A stretch of DNA of 64,000 nt from Molossus alvarezi (Eukaryota; Chordata; Mammalia; Chiroptera; Molossidae), in the NCBI GenBank assembly GCA_037176705.1, contig CM073898.1:41752988-41816987 (forward strand). The letters are read 5' to 3'. Made by a program: the position numbers and the translations under genes. Of this stretch, positions 22,215 through 33,779 are shown one piece after another (the first letter of the stretch is position 1; every line of letters starts with the position of its first letter). A model generated the notes under the pieces. That model did not search any database. It had not been told where the DNA came from and saw nothing but the letters and a program-made list of their open reading frames with translations.

Positions 22215-22450
22215 TATAATAATCTAAATGGCTACCACATATTAAGCATTTTCTACCTGCAAAGTACCATGTCTAACAAAGCTTCTATATTTAAGCTTCA
22301 TCAAGCACTGTGCACATGGAAATTATTAACCCATTTCATAGCTGAAAAAACTGAAGCCCTGATCAGTTCATTACTTGCACAAAATTACAGAAACAAAAGG
22401 CAGGATTAGAACCCGAGTCTCTTTGTTCCCAACATTCTATCATATCACCT
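22215..22450 (-). repeat. MIR-type ancient SINE relic, near full length
   Basis: The series 'acatattaagcattttctac', 'aacccatttcatagctgaaa', 'caggattagaacccgagtct' and 'attctatcatatcacct' follows antisense MIR across most of its length. Confidence 0.75.
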
Positions 22451-23394
22451 CTCTACACGACTACTAAAGGGCTACTTCACATGTGTGAGCCAGTGGCACA
22501 TGGCTTTAGGTCAGTGATAGACAACATCTAGAATTCATTAAAGCCAATTAAAGGAAAGGGGAGGTTCAAGCATTTTCTTTGAGCAGAGCTAAATTTATCT
22601 TGGATTTAATTACTACATTCCTATTGTTGGGACAGCTTCTTATTTATACTTCATCTAGTTCCATCAGAACATCTTATAACACGTTTTTTCTTATTCGTCT
22701 CCCCTTTGCACCTGTCCGGAAAGTTCTTGCATATGTGTAAGCCTGGAGATCAGCAACGACTCCATTTTTCTAAAGCATGTGAAATCGAGCGTTTGGATGA
22801 TGCCTGAAACAAAGAGTTGTGGGAATTTAGAGTCGATTTTATGGTGCTTCTAAAGGATGATGTTCGGGATGTGATTCAGAATGCTCTCTGTAACTTGTCT
22901 CACATACTCAGAATACTGGCAATGTGCTACCTGAACAGTGTGGTTCTTCTCTACTGTGCCTCCTTCAGAAACGGTGCCTCGCTGGGACGAGCCTGGCGCG
23001 TCATCGGTGCATCGTGCTGGAGAACCACAGCTGAGGGGTGCAAGCTGCGGATAGACTCCTGCAGGGCCTCCTGCTGCTGGGTTCACAGTCACTGTGAGCA
23101 CACCGAGGCCGCTCCGAGAGTCCTTTTTTCTAAACATGTTCCAAATGTGCTAAAAAGGAGCATACAAGGATCTGAAAAAGACTAACAAACTCATGGCAAC
23201 ATGCTCAGAGCTGACTTAAACGTCCACAATCCAAAAAAGGAAAACTTGGAAAGCTCCCATGATCCACATTTTTAACAGTCAACATCTAGATGTTTTCAAT
23301 GTTAGTATCATGTGAACAAAGCCATCGTATTTGTTTTGGCCAGTGGCCCAAATGGGGTGGAGTGACCTGGACATTGCTGAGATATCTTCTTGTA
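22451..23394. other. Unique non-coding DNA with a CpG-richer segment
   Basis: 22970-23115 carries about 11 CpGs ('tggcgcgtcatcggtgcatc'), clearly above local background. A 122-codon plus-strand frame (22817-23185) and a 95-codon minus-strand frame overlap it in opposite directions; neither looks like a real protein. Confidence 0.4.
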
Positions 23395-23560
23395 GATGAT
23401 GAAAAGATGATCTTAAGCTTGGAGTTGGGTGATGAAAGGGACCTTGGAAATTATCTCGTCTACTGGGTGAGTGCCCATGAGGATATGACTTGGCCAGTCT
23501 TGGTCACGAGGCTAATTCCAGGGACAGAAATGAAACTCAGTTCTGCTTCTGGTTGAGTCT
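23395..23560 (-). repeat. Possible MIR-like relic
   Basis: 'gaaagggaccttggaaatta' and 'tctcgtctactgg' resemble an ancient dispersed repeat of the 'gggaccttagaaatcatc' kind. Highly diverged and uncertain. Confidence 0.35.
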
Positions 23561-24591
23561 TCTTATAGTGATGTCATACTGGCTATTCTTTTCTGAGGAG
23601 AAAGGAGGGTGGGTGGCTGGAATATTCCACCTGTAATACTGTTTAGACTTTTCTGTTTCTAAATATGGACATTGTTAGACCTGCATAGGAGGGATTTGCA
23701 TCATAGGCTGCTGCATCATTATCATCATCAGAGAAATATGTAGAGCGAAGATACTATGTGTGCAAAAACCCCTGACTAGGCTCAAGAGGGGCTGTGATAG
23801 GGTTTATGACACCAGCCCCCACTTTACTTTGTGGTGGTACCATTGAAAATATTCATTTCAGAGCACATAACGCAGCCTAAAGAAAATCAGGCTTTGAGTT
23901 AAACAGATCTTGAATGCATTCTGCCTTCTACAAGACCAACTTTTTCATGAGAACATGTGTGTAATGGAATTTTGAAAGTATTTGAGGAATGCACATAACT
24001 ACGTTTTCTTAGCATCTCTAAGGGAAGTAAGTATGTGAATGGGAGGGGGAGGGGTGGAGTGGCTACACCTGTAAGCATGAATTACACCAATGTAACTTCA
24101 ATAGCATAAGGAGAGTGTTTTGAAGCCACTGGCAGAGTTATGATTAAAGTCTATGTGCTATGAAGAATGTGGGAAAGACAAACAAATAAGAGGATATGAA
24201 CAAGCTCATAAAAAGATTTTTTTATTGTGTTTATTTTTCTTAATGTGCTCATTTTTGCTTTTAAGAAAGTCCTGAAAGGTCATATTTTAGAAAATTTGCT
24301 CCCAAGGATGCCCTTATACTATAAAACCAAAAACAAAAACAAAAACAAAAAACACACAAGAATTTTCTTCTCCAATGAAAACAGAATTAAGTATTTGTTA
24401 CTATTTCAAAGTTCCAATTTTTATTATATGCCATTCATTTAAAAAAATTTGGAAGCAGCTAAGACCTTGCGCCCTGCCAGGCTGGGAGTAAGAGTTCTTG
24501 GTGCCTGGGTGCCTCAGAGTCCCTGGGACCACTGGTGTTCAGATTTTCTTCCTTGAGAAGAACGCCTCCACCCCCTGGCTGTCCCCTCCAG
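23561..24591. other. Unique non-coding DNA
   Basis: No gene seen. A short AAAAAC-type repeat lies at 24327-24352. An ATC-rich motif occurs near 23716. Confidence 0.5.
24327..24352 (+). repeat. (AAAAAC)n simple repeat
   Basis: About four units of AAAAAC, slightly imperfect. Confidence 0.85.
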
Positions 24592-24736
24592 CAATGCTGC
24601 CACAACCACGCACCAGCATAAAGCACAGATTGCTGCCCAGCTCCTTGGAGAGGGGCCAGTGCATTTGTCAGGAATTGAAAAGTTTTGGAGCCAGCTCGAG
24701 GACTTTCTGGTACACAAAGCGTTGGCTGGAAATGTG
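24592..24736 (+). other. Weak candidate internal exon
   Basis: A 145-nt segment is preceded by a pyrimidine-rich acceptor (ctggctgtcccctccag) and followed by a strong donor (gtaagtatt). One frame is open throughout and downstream (24557-24985). Its exon part contains runs such as HKAQIAAQLLGEG and IEKFWSQLEDFLVHKAL, which look protein-like, possibly amphipathic helices. I recognise no family. There are no neighbouring exons I can identify, so chance is the more likely explanation. Confidence 0.15.
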
Positions 24737-25170
24737 GTAAGTATTAAATGGGATGTTAATTTTCATGAATATTTTCCTCATGGTTGTAGCTTGTGGTCAT
24801 TGAGCAATTTAGCAATCACCATGTGGTCCGTTGGATACACAGCCTGGGTGAAGTTCAAGAAATTAGCAGTCAGTCAGTGGGGAGAAGGCCAGAGCTCAAA
24901 TGTATGTGTGTTTTCACTTTGTTTTTACTTTCATTTTTTCTTTTATACACCTCCAGGGCTGGCTGATTCTTTAGTAAATCTTTAGGTATAATCTCCTGTC
25001 TGAAATCTGTATGTACCTCCCATCTGAGGTCCCTTCACTTTGACCCTCATTTCATTCAGCCTGTTTTTGTCTATTATTCTAAAACTCATAACTTGTAGGC
25101 CAATTCATTCTTTGCCCCATCATGGAGGATGTACTGTATCATTAGCTCCAAGAACACTTACATATTCTTT
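24737..25170. other. Unique non-coding DNA
   Basis: No gene or repeat recognised. Confidence 0.5.
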
Positions 25171-25385
25171 TTTAAATAAATATGTTTTAATTGATTTTTA
25201 GAGAGAGAGGTATGGAGAGAGATATAGAAACATCCATGAGAGAGACACATTGATTGGCTGGCTTCTACACACCCCCACTGGGGATTGAGCCTGCAACCTG
25301 GGCATGTGCCCTGACTGGGAATCGAACCAGCGACCTCTTGGTCCATGGAACGATGCTCAACCACTGAGCCACACCGGCTGGGCCC
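25171..25385 (-). mobile_element. Ves SINE, type I, minus strand
   Basis: Reverse complement of type I: 'ttgatttttagagagagagg' near the tail, 'aacctgggcatgtgccctga' in the body, 'atcgaaccagcgacctcttg' at the B box, and 'ctcaaccactgagccacacc' at the A box. No convincing TSD; older copy. Confidence 0.93.
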
Positions 25386-25514
25386 AGTTTTATTGTTTTC
25401 TTCAAAGTGAGAGTGTTTTGTTGGAGTTCTAGAAGTCAAAGGCCATAAAGATATTTGATATGAAGACTATGGAAAATGATGGCCATTTATTTGACATGAA
25501 TACCACCCTACTTT

Positions 25515-25740
25515 ATATGGTGCTCAGGACATCATAAGATCTTAATTAGCTCTCTTAACACCTTGTGAGATGTCTAAGGCTGGAAATCTACCATAGCCCC
25601 ATCCTTACAGGATCCTATAGTCCCTAGAGGTGAATGAGAGTTGCCGAAGGTCACACAACGAGGACTGAAAGCTGTGTCTCCTGCCACCAGCCCCATCTCC
25701 TTCCTCCCTGCCTTCCTCATTGATTCCCCAACTCAATGAC
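25515..25740 (-). repeat. MIR-type ancient SINE relic
   Basis: 'gccgaaggtcacacaacgag' and 'gtgtctcctgccaccagccc' match the antisense MIR core and 5' end. Confidence 0.6.
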
Positions 25741-27199
25741 CAAGCTTTATCATGAGGAATTGGTTTTTAATAACAAAATCTGCTGATGACTTATCTTTCT
25801 GAATTTTTATAAATTATAGCAAGTCAGGTTTTCATTCTCATTCACGTATATCCCAATGGTTTTTGAAGAAAGGAGAAAGGATAGAAATCTCACACAGGCA
25901 CTAGAAGTTGTGTGTGTGGCACACAAGCCTCAGAGTCACTCACGGTGCAACCAGGGGGTGGGTGCAGCTCACATATGGTGTCTGAGGTCTTAGCCACTGT
26001 TTGCTACTGTATGAAGAGAAGCTGCTCAAACAGGGCACCTTTAATGATTCTCATTATTTAAATGCCACCCACGATAGAACCCAAGAAATCAGACTTTTCA
26101 ATCATCTCCCTCGCTGGTTCAAGGAAAGAAAGCTCTAACTTCTGATATTTCCTCCCGAGAATTAAATACTAAATCAATCTGAAATCTTAACGTTCACTAA
26201 TAAAAACTGTTATTTGTTTATCTGGCATAGGGTTTATTACACATATAATTAGTAACATACTCTAAAGTACATTGTATGTCTATATTTTTATAAATACATT
26301 GTACATTATATATTTATTTTCTCAAATATGTGCATGCCTATGTATAAAATCTATGTACAACATATTTTTTAAATTCAATACCATCAGAAAATTAATTCTT
26401 CTACATATGTGAATTTTTCATTTCCTTATCTACACACTTTTTTGACATTTTAACTGTTTTGATAGAATTTTCTACAAACTGTCTTACATATTTCCCTTTC
26501 AGGAAAAAAAAGAGAAAGATGAAATTCATTTAGTCCTTTTTGAATGCTTTTGTCAATATTATCAACAGAAGTTATTTGTTCTGTTCTCTTACAGAGATAC
26601 CCTCAGGTGTGGTGGCCTTGGAGATTATTTGAGACACTGTTATATGTTTGTGTCTCTTATCAGGATCACAACTCTATGTTTTAGAAGTTTCACCCTGATA
26701 TTCTCAGATTCTTGAAGTTTGCTTCTTCTTATCTGCCTTAGAGTACAACACATGATATAGAAGCATAAATATTACTTCTAGAATGAGAGTTTATGGGCTC
26801 TGACTGATGCAAGCAAACACAAACGATCGGCTTTATTGTGCGAGATCGGAACCCCGAATGGCTGCTTCCGGGGGCCCCTTTTCTCTGCTTTCTCTTTGGT
26901 TTCCAGGTGGGATAGAAAAAGTGGGGGTTGTCTGACCAGTGACATGTTGCTTTCCCCTAGAAAACAAAGAGGGGCCTGTGGATGCTTTAGATTTTACGGG
27001 ATTCGCGCTGTGTAGGTTGGGACCACCAAAGGGGTGGCAGGGAGCGCTCCGGCAGAGCCCGTGGGAGGGGAGCTGTGGTTTGTGTGGTGGAGGATGGACC
27101 CCGAGCACCCTACAGAAGGGCAGTGCCCCCTTAACAAACCCTGGCTCCTGCGCCCGGGAGCTCACAGCGCTGGCTGTTCCGAAAGCAGTGTGAAAGAGT
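25741..27199. other. Unique non-coding DNA, AT-rich then GC-rich
   Basis: 26150-26800 is very AT-rich. 26840-27190 is GC-rich, with opposing open frames of 110 (-) and 84 (+) codons, neither with a recognisable domain. No repeat identified. Confidence 0.45.
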
Positions 27200-27460
27200 T
27201 GATTTTCATTTTATGTTGTGCTTGTGAGGCATTAGCATGATGTTCTAACACTTGTAAATGAATACAGCTCCTGCCTAATCTGTCATTTTAATGCCTTATA
27301 GATTTTATTTCACTCGATGTTGTACCAGATTCTCAATAATAATAATCAACTGCTTTGTTGTTCTCTTGCAGAAATTAAATTTCTGCAGTGGGTGTGCGAC
27401 TAATAAAAGCAGTTGCTCGAGGAAACAAAAAATAAATATGATGAATCATAAAAGTTGGGT
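27200..27460. other. Candidate conserved non-coding block
   Basis: Repeat-free, with 'cctaatctgtcattttaatg', 'caataataataatcaactgc' and a perfect 21-bp palindrome at 27367-27387. Regulatory character is inferred. Confidence 0.3.
27367..27387. repeat. Perfect 21-bp palindrome
   Basis: Ten-base arms around one central A: tgcagaaatt-A-aatttctgca. It could form a small hairpin or be a symmetric protein-binding site. Confidence 0.95.
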
Positions 27461-29552
27461 GGGGGAGAGGGGACATTGCTCCTCCATGAAAGACAATTAC
27501 GGAACCAGTGGTGAATGTGTCGGATTCTTATATTGTCAACAGCTTAATAACCCTCACCAGGTCTGCAGCCACACGACGGGTGACTTGGAGCGTCCACCTC
27601 ACGGACGTGGTGTTTTCCACGGTTTCATTTAGAAGCATTCAAAGAAAAGGTCAGGGAGTGAAATACCTCTTCTCTTCACTTTGCGCCCCAGATAACTTTG
27701 CTCAGGGTTGCCAGTTTGCCACGCACACACCTTTTATGCCCCCGTCACAAGCATCTCGAAGAGCCGCACTAAAGGCAGCTGTGTGGGACTTGGAGTCACG
27801 GCCGAGACTATAAAGTGGAGAATAAACAGTGTGTCTATCACCAGGCTACAGGAACACAGCACTCAGCAATGAAATGACAGTCAGTGGCAAGCAACTAATT
27901 GGTCACCAGCTTGAGAGGAAATATTTTCTTTCAGACCTATGTCATTTACCCTGTTCTTTAGTGGAAAAACCACCAGGTTGATGTGTTGGCTCTAACCCCC
28001 CGAAAGAAAGAAAATGAAGAGTTAAGGCGGCAAAGGTGGGCAGGCGCTTTGGAGACTGAGTAATTGGAAGCATCCACTGCTAGAGAAATTGTTGGCTTTC
28101 TGCAAAATAATTAATCCACCCCACTCATGCACAGGTATTGTATGGATCTAGCGCCCAGGTGTGTGATGAATGTCGAACTTCACACAGCTTCTGCCTAAGG
28201 ATCTGGGCTCCAGTGAATTTCAAGGGGTGACCAACTTTTCATTAGTGCCTGCCCTTTCCCCCCCAGATTTTGTCCATTTAATTTATCATTTCTTCTGGAA
28301 AGGTGGATGCATTGACAAGACATAGGAAAGCAAGAGGAAACATTCATCTACCCAGAGGAGACAGGTGGACTACAACAAACATTCCAGGAAGAGAGCCGCA
28401 TGTGAGGTAGCAGATGTTTACAGGGCTAGACCTAAAGTTGTGGTGTGACAGTGAACTACAATACATTACAATGAAGCACCTTAATATATAATTGAATTCA
28501 AATAAGCATGTGCGTGCCCCCACCCTACCCCAAACTGGACACCTTGTATAGGGAAACAAAGGAATAAGAAAGAACTCCTCAAGTAGAGAAGCACTTTGTT
28601 TATGTATTTAAATGTATATCCACATAGAGTGTCTCCATTCAACCTAGTTTGGTTGAATGATGCCTTGGGGCATACTGAGATTTTGAACTCAAAAAGCAAG
28701 ACATCATCACAGTTGGTTGTCTTAATCCACGTAAGAATGTAGCCTAAGAATTGTAAAATAGGTTAAAATCATGTAATAGCTTTATGAATTTAAGCATTCT
28801 AAGTGATGTTGAGCTTTGCATAAATGGATGTTAGATGGTCCACAAACCCTCTGGAATTATATCCCTTATTTTGCATCAATGGATGTGCATTTTGGAGGTG
28901 CTGGATAAGGCCACTGGCTTTCCTTAGATCCTCAAAAAGGTGCAACAGGAGAAAGAAGCTAAAAAACACTTAACCATGTAATTGAAAGAAAAAAGAAAGA
29001 ACGAAAAACAATAAATGTAAGGAAACGTAGGATCTAGTTGTTTGTGAAAGTCACGTCTAAGTAGGGAAGGATTGATTAAAAGCAATGTTTTATTTTTTCT
29101 AAGTTGCTTCATAACTTGCTTTTAATCAGAGCAAGGATCATCTTAGAATTTGAAATGAGGTCCCTTTGCATCCCTGTGACTTCATTTGCATATTAAAGTA
29201 TCTATAACCTAAAAGATGCCCTAACTTTGCATTACTATTCTATGTGTACTGTTATTTTATGTTTTGGTCCCTATTTACCTTTCCTGAAGCAAAACCATGT
29301 GGTTTGCCAAGGATTTACATTGAATACTACTTGTGGTCACCATGAGAACAGGCCTCTCAGACTGCAAGGAACATGACCGACCCAGGGCCTCTACTGCTAC
29401 ATTGGAGATCCACCACACAGTGAGTCTGTGCTGCCCAAGTGCAGGGGGAGGACAGCATCGTTACTGAGGCAGGTTCATTTCTAGCAGAGTCAGGATTCTC
29501 TGATGGGCAAATCTGGTGAAGGACTGCATGATGGCCTTTTCAGACTTTCCTT
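27461..29552. other. Unique non-coding DNA
   Basis: No gene or clear repeat on either strand. 27480-27830 is GC-richer, with a 101-codon frame lacking any recognisable domain. Confidence 0.5.
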
Positions 29553-29559
29553 AGAAATA

Positions 29560-29800
29560 GCCCTGGCCAGTTTGGCTCAGCGGTTAGAGCATCAGCCTGT
29601 GGTCCAGAGAGACCTGGGTTCGGTTCCCACTATGGGCACATAGCTCTGTTGCAGTTTGTCCCCGGCCCTGGTTGGGTTTTGAGGGAGGCAGCCACTAGAT
29701 GTGTCCCTTTCACATCGATGTTTCTCTCTCTCTCTTCCTCCCACTCTGTCTGAACAAAAAATGGAAAAATGTCCTCGGGTGAGGATAAAAAAAAGAAAAA
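29560..29800 (+). mobile_element. Ves SINE, type II, full length
   Basis: Head 'ggccagtttggctcagcggt', B box 'gggttcggttccca', body 'tgcagtttgtccccggccct', 3' motif 'tcctcgggtgagga', and a tail of A with interspersed G. A short 7-bp duplication (agaaata) at 29553-29559 and 29801-29807 may be its TSD. Confidence 0.94.
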
Positions 29801-30024
29801 AGAAATAAAGGCATGTCATTTAAAATTCTTCTGCTCAATCCTTCTTCCTTTCCTCTCTCATTCACTGGGAGCCTGAAGGCTTTACCAGCCCCTCCTGACT
29901 CCCTCTTCCATTTTATTCCACAGGTGTTTCCTCTAATACATTTCTTGCACATTGGATCCCATCTCGGTATATGTTTCTGGGAGGATCTGGATTAATGCAA
30001 TAATAAAATTCACTTTTTTAAAAA

Positions 30025-30240
30025 AAATTTTCATCATCTACTATGTGCCAAGTAATGTGCTATCTTGTTTTCCAATTTAATGCTCTGAAATCCCGTGATA
30101 TGAATACATTTACTTTACAGGAGGAAAACAGTTGCTCAGAGACATAAAATTGCCCACTGTTACACAGCCAGTAGATTGCAGTTACCATTTGAAGAAGGTT
30201 CTGTTCTACTCCAGAGCCCATGGTCTCCATCACTGACCTG
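30025..30240 (-). repeat. MIR-type ancient SINE relic, near full length
   Basis: 'atctactatgtgccaagtaa', 'gtgctatcttg', 'ttacacagccagtagattgc' and 'ctccagagcccatggtctcc' run in antisense MIR order. Confidence 0.75.
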
Positions 30241-31089
30241 TAGTCCCTTTGAAGCAACTGCAGTCTTCTCCAAATCATATCAATACCACTCAGTATTGGA
30301 TTTTCTTCTTGAAGGTAACTGTGACTGAAGAGTTATAGGATGAGTAGTATATAGTCATGTGTTCTATTTGCCTTTGTGTCAAGAGGCTTTGACATGAAAT
30401 TCCTGCCTTCACTATGGGGGGAATTTGGAGTTGATTGACAGGCAGAGGATTTGGGTTCCTCATCTGAACCTACAGTGCACAGGTGCCTCAGTTAGCATTG
30501 TCCATGCATGCATTCAGTGCTCACGGTTAAACTCGGCTCCGGGGAGCGAGAGAGCCCATCCACAGAGCAGAAGCTCTGATTCTCTATTTTCCCAACCACG
30601 TGTAACTCTCATGATTGTCAGCGAAGCCATGGGGTCAGAGCTGGGGTTTTTGTTGTTGTTATCATTGTTTTTAGAAAATGAGGAAAATAAATGTTCTTCT
30701 TTCAAGGTTCCTTTTTGATAGTGTTTGCTAGACAGAGTAGAATTTTCACAGCAGAAGTCCTTACCTCAAGAGCTCCACGCAGTCGGCAGTTAGTGCATGT
30801 GCCTTTTCTCCAGCCTTTCTCATTCAAAAAAGGAAAAAGAAAAATGCATCCACTCAAAGGGAGCTTTTTGGTAAACGTGTGTCTTTCCCTCACTTGTCAT
30901 GTTAATTACATACCAAACAACTTCCTTGCAGAGAATTGGGCAGTCAAACTCCAAAACCCCATCAGATATACATTGGTTTCTAAAGTGGACCTGTTTTTCA
31001 TGTAATAATGAATTTGGTATTATACCTACTTCTAAATAAGTGCTGATCCTGCGCCTCAGTTTACCCATTCCTTCATGTACCTTGTGATC
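30241..31089. other. Unique non-coding DNA
   Basis: No gene or recognised repeat. Several 60-104 codon frames overlap on both strands. Confidence 0.5.
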
Positions 31090-31230
31090 TGCTATGGCAA
31101 GATAGTTAATGTCTTCTCAGTTTCTTAACCTTAAAGATGGAGATAACAACAGTTTCTTTTCTTGGAGGGTTATATAGAGAGCACTATGTGCTAGGCATTC
31201 AATTTATATTCATGTTTGTTACGTAAATAA
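31090..31230 (+). repeat. MIR-type ancient SINE relic
   Basis: 'tctcagtttcttaaccttaa', 'agatggagataacaacagtt' and 'gcactatgtgctaggcattc' match sense MIR. Confidence 0.65.
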
Positions 31231-32206
31231 GTAGATCATGTTCAGCTAATTTTTGGTGATGCAGTTTTACAATTCTGTCATCAGTAGTCATATTCAGCAA
31301 ACCATACAAAGGAAGAGACTTTATCCGAAGGTTTTTGGACTAACAATGCCTGTGGGTTCAGACACCTTTATGAAGTAATTTCCCAGGAATGGCAGAATCT
31401 ATGGAAGCTCGATTTGAACATAGTAAGTACTCAATGAATATTTCAAAAAGAAAATATTGTAAAGAAAATAAGGAAAATAATAAATATGGTATATAATGGG
31501 CTTGGTCCTTGAAGATAAAGGAGAAGGCTAAAGGTGTATTAGTAAAAAGTTATTCCTTCCACTTAGTTACAGGTAATAGAGGACTAATTATTCGAGTTTC
31601 TTAGGCTCCCTTCTGTATTAATATTATATGGAGTTTCTGTATTACAAAAATCCTTGAGAGTTAAACCAATGGTCAGTAAAACTCTTTTGCTGCAGAAGTA
31701 GGTTGGTGATGACCATCTTATCACCATGCAGAAATATTCCTGCTCATATAAAGTGAGACCATACTCACCTTCCAGCCTCGTTTACTTGTTTATAAACTCC
31801 AGCGAACGAACAGTACCACAGCACACACACAGATTTCCCCAAAGAACTTACAGTGCTACGGTGGTGGCCAACATTTTGGCAGGATAAATGTATCCTGATG
31901 TATGTCAACCATGGTTACGGATAGACTGGAAAAGTTGTTTGTGTAAAAAGGAAGAAGACAAAGAATCCTACCTGCCTTAAATAACAAATTAAACTCATTT
32001 CGGAGAGGGAAGAGTTTATCTGGTTCCTAATGGGATGGTTTTCTTCTGATCCTGGAGAAATCTATAAATCCAGTGGGGTTCAATATTGAATTTATAAGTA
32101 GTATGGAATCAACTTAACTGGACCTTATAAAGCTCAATTGAGCACTCATATGCAAGAAGAAATATAGTTATAATCCACGGATACCCTAACAGTGAGAAAT
32201 ATTTAT
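31231..32206. other. Unique AT-rich non-coding DNA
   Basis: No gene or recognised repeat. Confidence 0.5.
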
Positions 32207-32217
32207 AAAAAATTCTG

Positions 32218-32465
32218 GCCCTGGCCAGTTTGGCTCAGCTGTTGGAGTGTCGGCCTGCGGTCCGGAGAGACCTGGGTTCGGTTCCCTCTGGGGGCATGTG
32301 CCTCGGTTGCAGTTTGTCCCTGGCCCTGGTTGGGTCATGTGGGTGGCGACTGCTCAATGTGTCCCTTTCATGTCGATGTTTCTCTCTCTCTCTTTCTCTC
32401 CCTCCCACTCTATCTGAACAAAATATTGAAAAATAAATGTCCTTGAGTGAGGATTAAAAAAAAAA
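32218..32465 (+). mobile_element. Ves SINE, type II, full length
   Basis: Head 'ggccagtttggctcagctgt' with 'cctgcggtccggagagacct', B box 'gggttcggttccct', body 'gttgcagtttgtccctggcc', a CT tract, then 'tccttgagtgagga' and a poly-A tail. An 11-bp duplication (aaaaaattctg) lies at 32207-32217 and 32466-32476. Confidence 0.95.
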
Positions 32466-32476
32466 AAAAAATTCTG

Positions 32477-32767
32477 TGGACTCCTTGGCCAAGCTTCAGA
32501 GTAGATTTTGCAAAAGTCTATGACAGAAGCAAATCTGCTTTTCTTAGTTGCCATTGCCTTGTCGTGTGCCTATGTGTGCCTATTATATTCCATCCTCGCA
32601 GATCAGCTCCTCATAGGGCAACTCCATGTATTAGTTCAATGAAGCAGGTATTGAATCCCTGTTTTCTTGTCAGCACTGGTACCACAAAGAAAAAGAAAAA
32701 GATGTAATTGTCGGCCTCAAGAAGACCATCCTCTAGTGGGGTTTATGCAAAGAATTAAATTTGTATC
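32477..32767. other. Unique non-coding DNA
   Basis: No gene or confident repeat. Confidence 0.5.
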
Positions 32768-32775
32768 TACCAGGG

Positions 32776-33002
32776 CAGCAGTCTCCAAGGTGAGATGTGC
32801 ACATTGATGATGTGGAAAGATCATATTCAATAATATTCGAACATTAAAGGATATTAGATAATATAGAATATCTATTTATATTTTAATGAGAAATTATGTT
32901 TTGCTAATAATGAATTTGTGGATTTATATCTATGTATCATTATATATTGTTATATGCTAAACATACTTTTGGGGTGGAGAGATCAAGGTTTGAAGACAAC
33001 TG
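32776..33002. mobile_element. Possible hAT-type non-autonomous DNA transposon
   Basis: The left end 'cagcagtctccaaggtg' and the reverse complement of the right end 'cagttgtcttcaaaccttg' are approximate inverted repeats of hAT type (cag.ggtct.caaa). The AT-rich interior is typical of such elements. The flanking 8-mers (32768-32775 and 33003-33010) agree at only about half of positions, so an insertion duplication is not demonstrated. Confidence 0.4.
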
Positions 33003-33010
33003 TTATAGGA

Positions 33011-33542
33011 CATGGTGCTTTATACCCCACTGGATGTCAGTAAACAACTATTGAATGAAAAGATTTATATCTTAGGTTAGTAAATCTTTGTACTTTCCCA
33101 GGTGCTCTCAGGTCCACCTCATGTCCTTCATCTACCTGTTCTTCCTCTTCTGCATGTTGCCTCCATGACCAGATGCTCTGTATAACTCACCGCTCCTCCC
33201 CTTCCTCCCCCTGACCAACTCAGAGCTCCTAATTCAACTATTTGAGTTGAATAGAACTGAATTTAATATTTGTCTTGAACGTACTTCAGATTGTGTTTTC
33301 CTGAGGTAGTACAGAGCGAGCTTCCCAGCAGATTCCTTGCAGTTCCCAAGTGTGCACATTTCAAACCCGGTGTAGTCTGAGCACCTCAAGCCGGCTTGCA
33401 TATCAGTGGGCACATGAGGCAACCTCTGTGGGCCACCCAAAATGAGGTCATTGTAGTCATGACTAAGTTTGTAGCCTTTCCGCCCAAACTGTTGGTCTAT
33501 TTATTAATGCCTCTTTGACAAAGAGAGGGCTTATTTGGAGGA
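33011..33542. other. Unique non-coding DNA
   Basis: No gene or repeat recognised. Confidence 0.5.
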
Positions 33543-33550
33543 GTTATAGT

Positions 33551-33771
33551 AAGATTTCTCACCCTTCTAACTATTGACTTTTGGGACCAGTACATTCTTT
33601 GCAATAGGAGCTGTCCTGTGCATTGTATGATGGTTAGTATCATCTCTGTCCTCTACCCATCAGACACGGTGCAGTCCCTTCCCTTACCCTATTCGTGACA
33701 ACCATGACTGTCTCTAGATACTGCCAAATGTTCCCTGGGAAGTAAAAGTGCCCCCATTTGAGAGCAGCCTG
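33551..33771 (-). mobile_element. MER5A-type hAT-Charlie element
   Basis: The interior follows antisense MER5A: 'gagctgtcctgtgcattgta', 'tgtcctctacccatcagaca', 'tagatactgccaaatgttcc'. It is flanked by 8-bp duplications gttatagt (33543-33550) and gttatggt (33772-33779), which fits hAT insertion with one later mutation. No transposase coding remains; MER5A is a non-autonomous element. Confidence 0.9.
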
Positions 33772-33779
33772 GTTATGGT

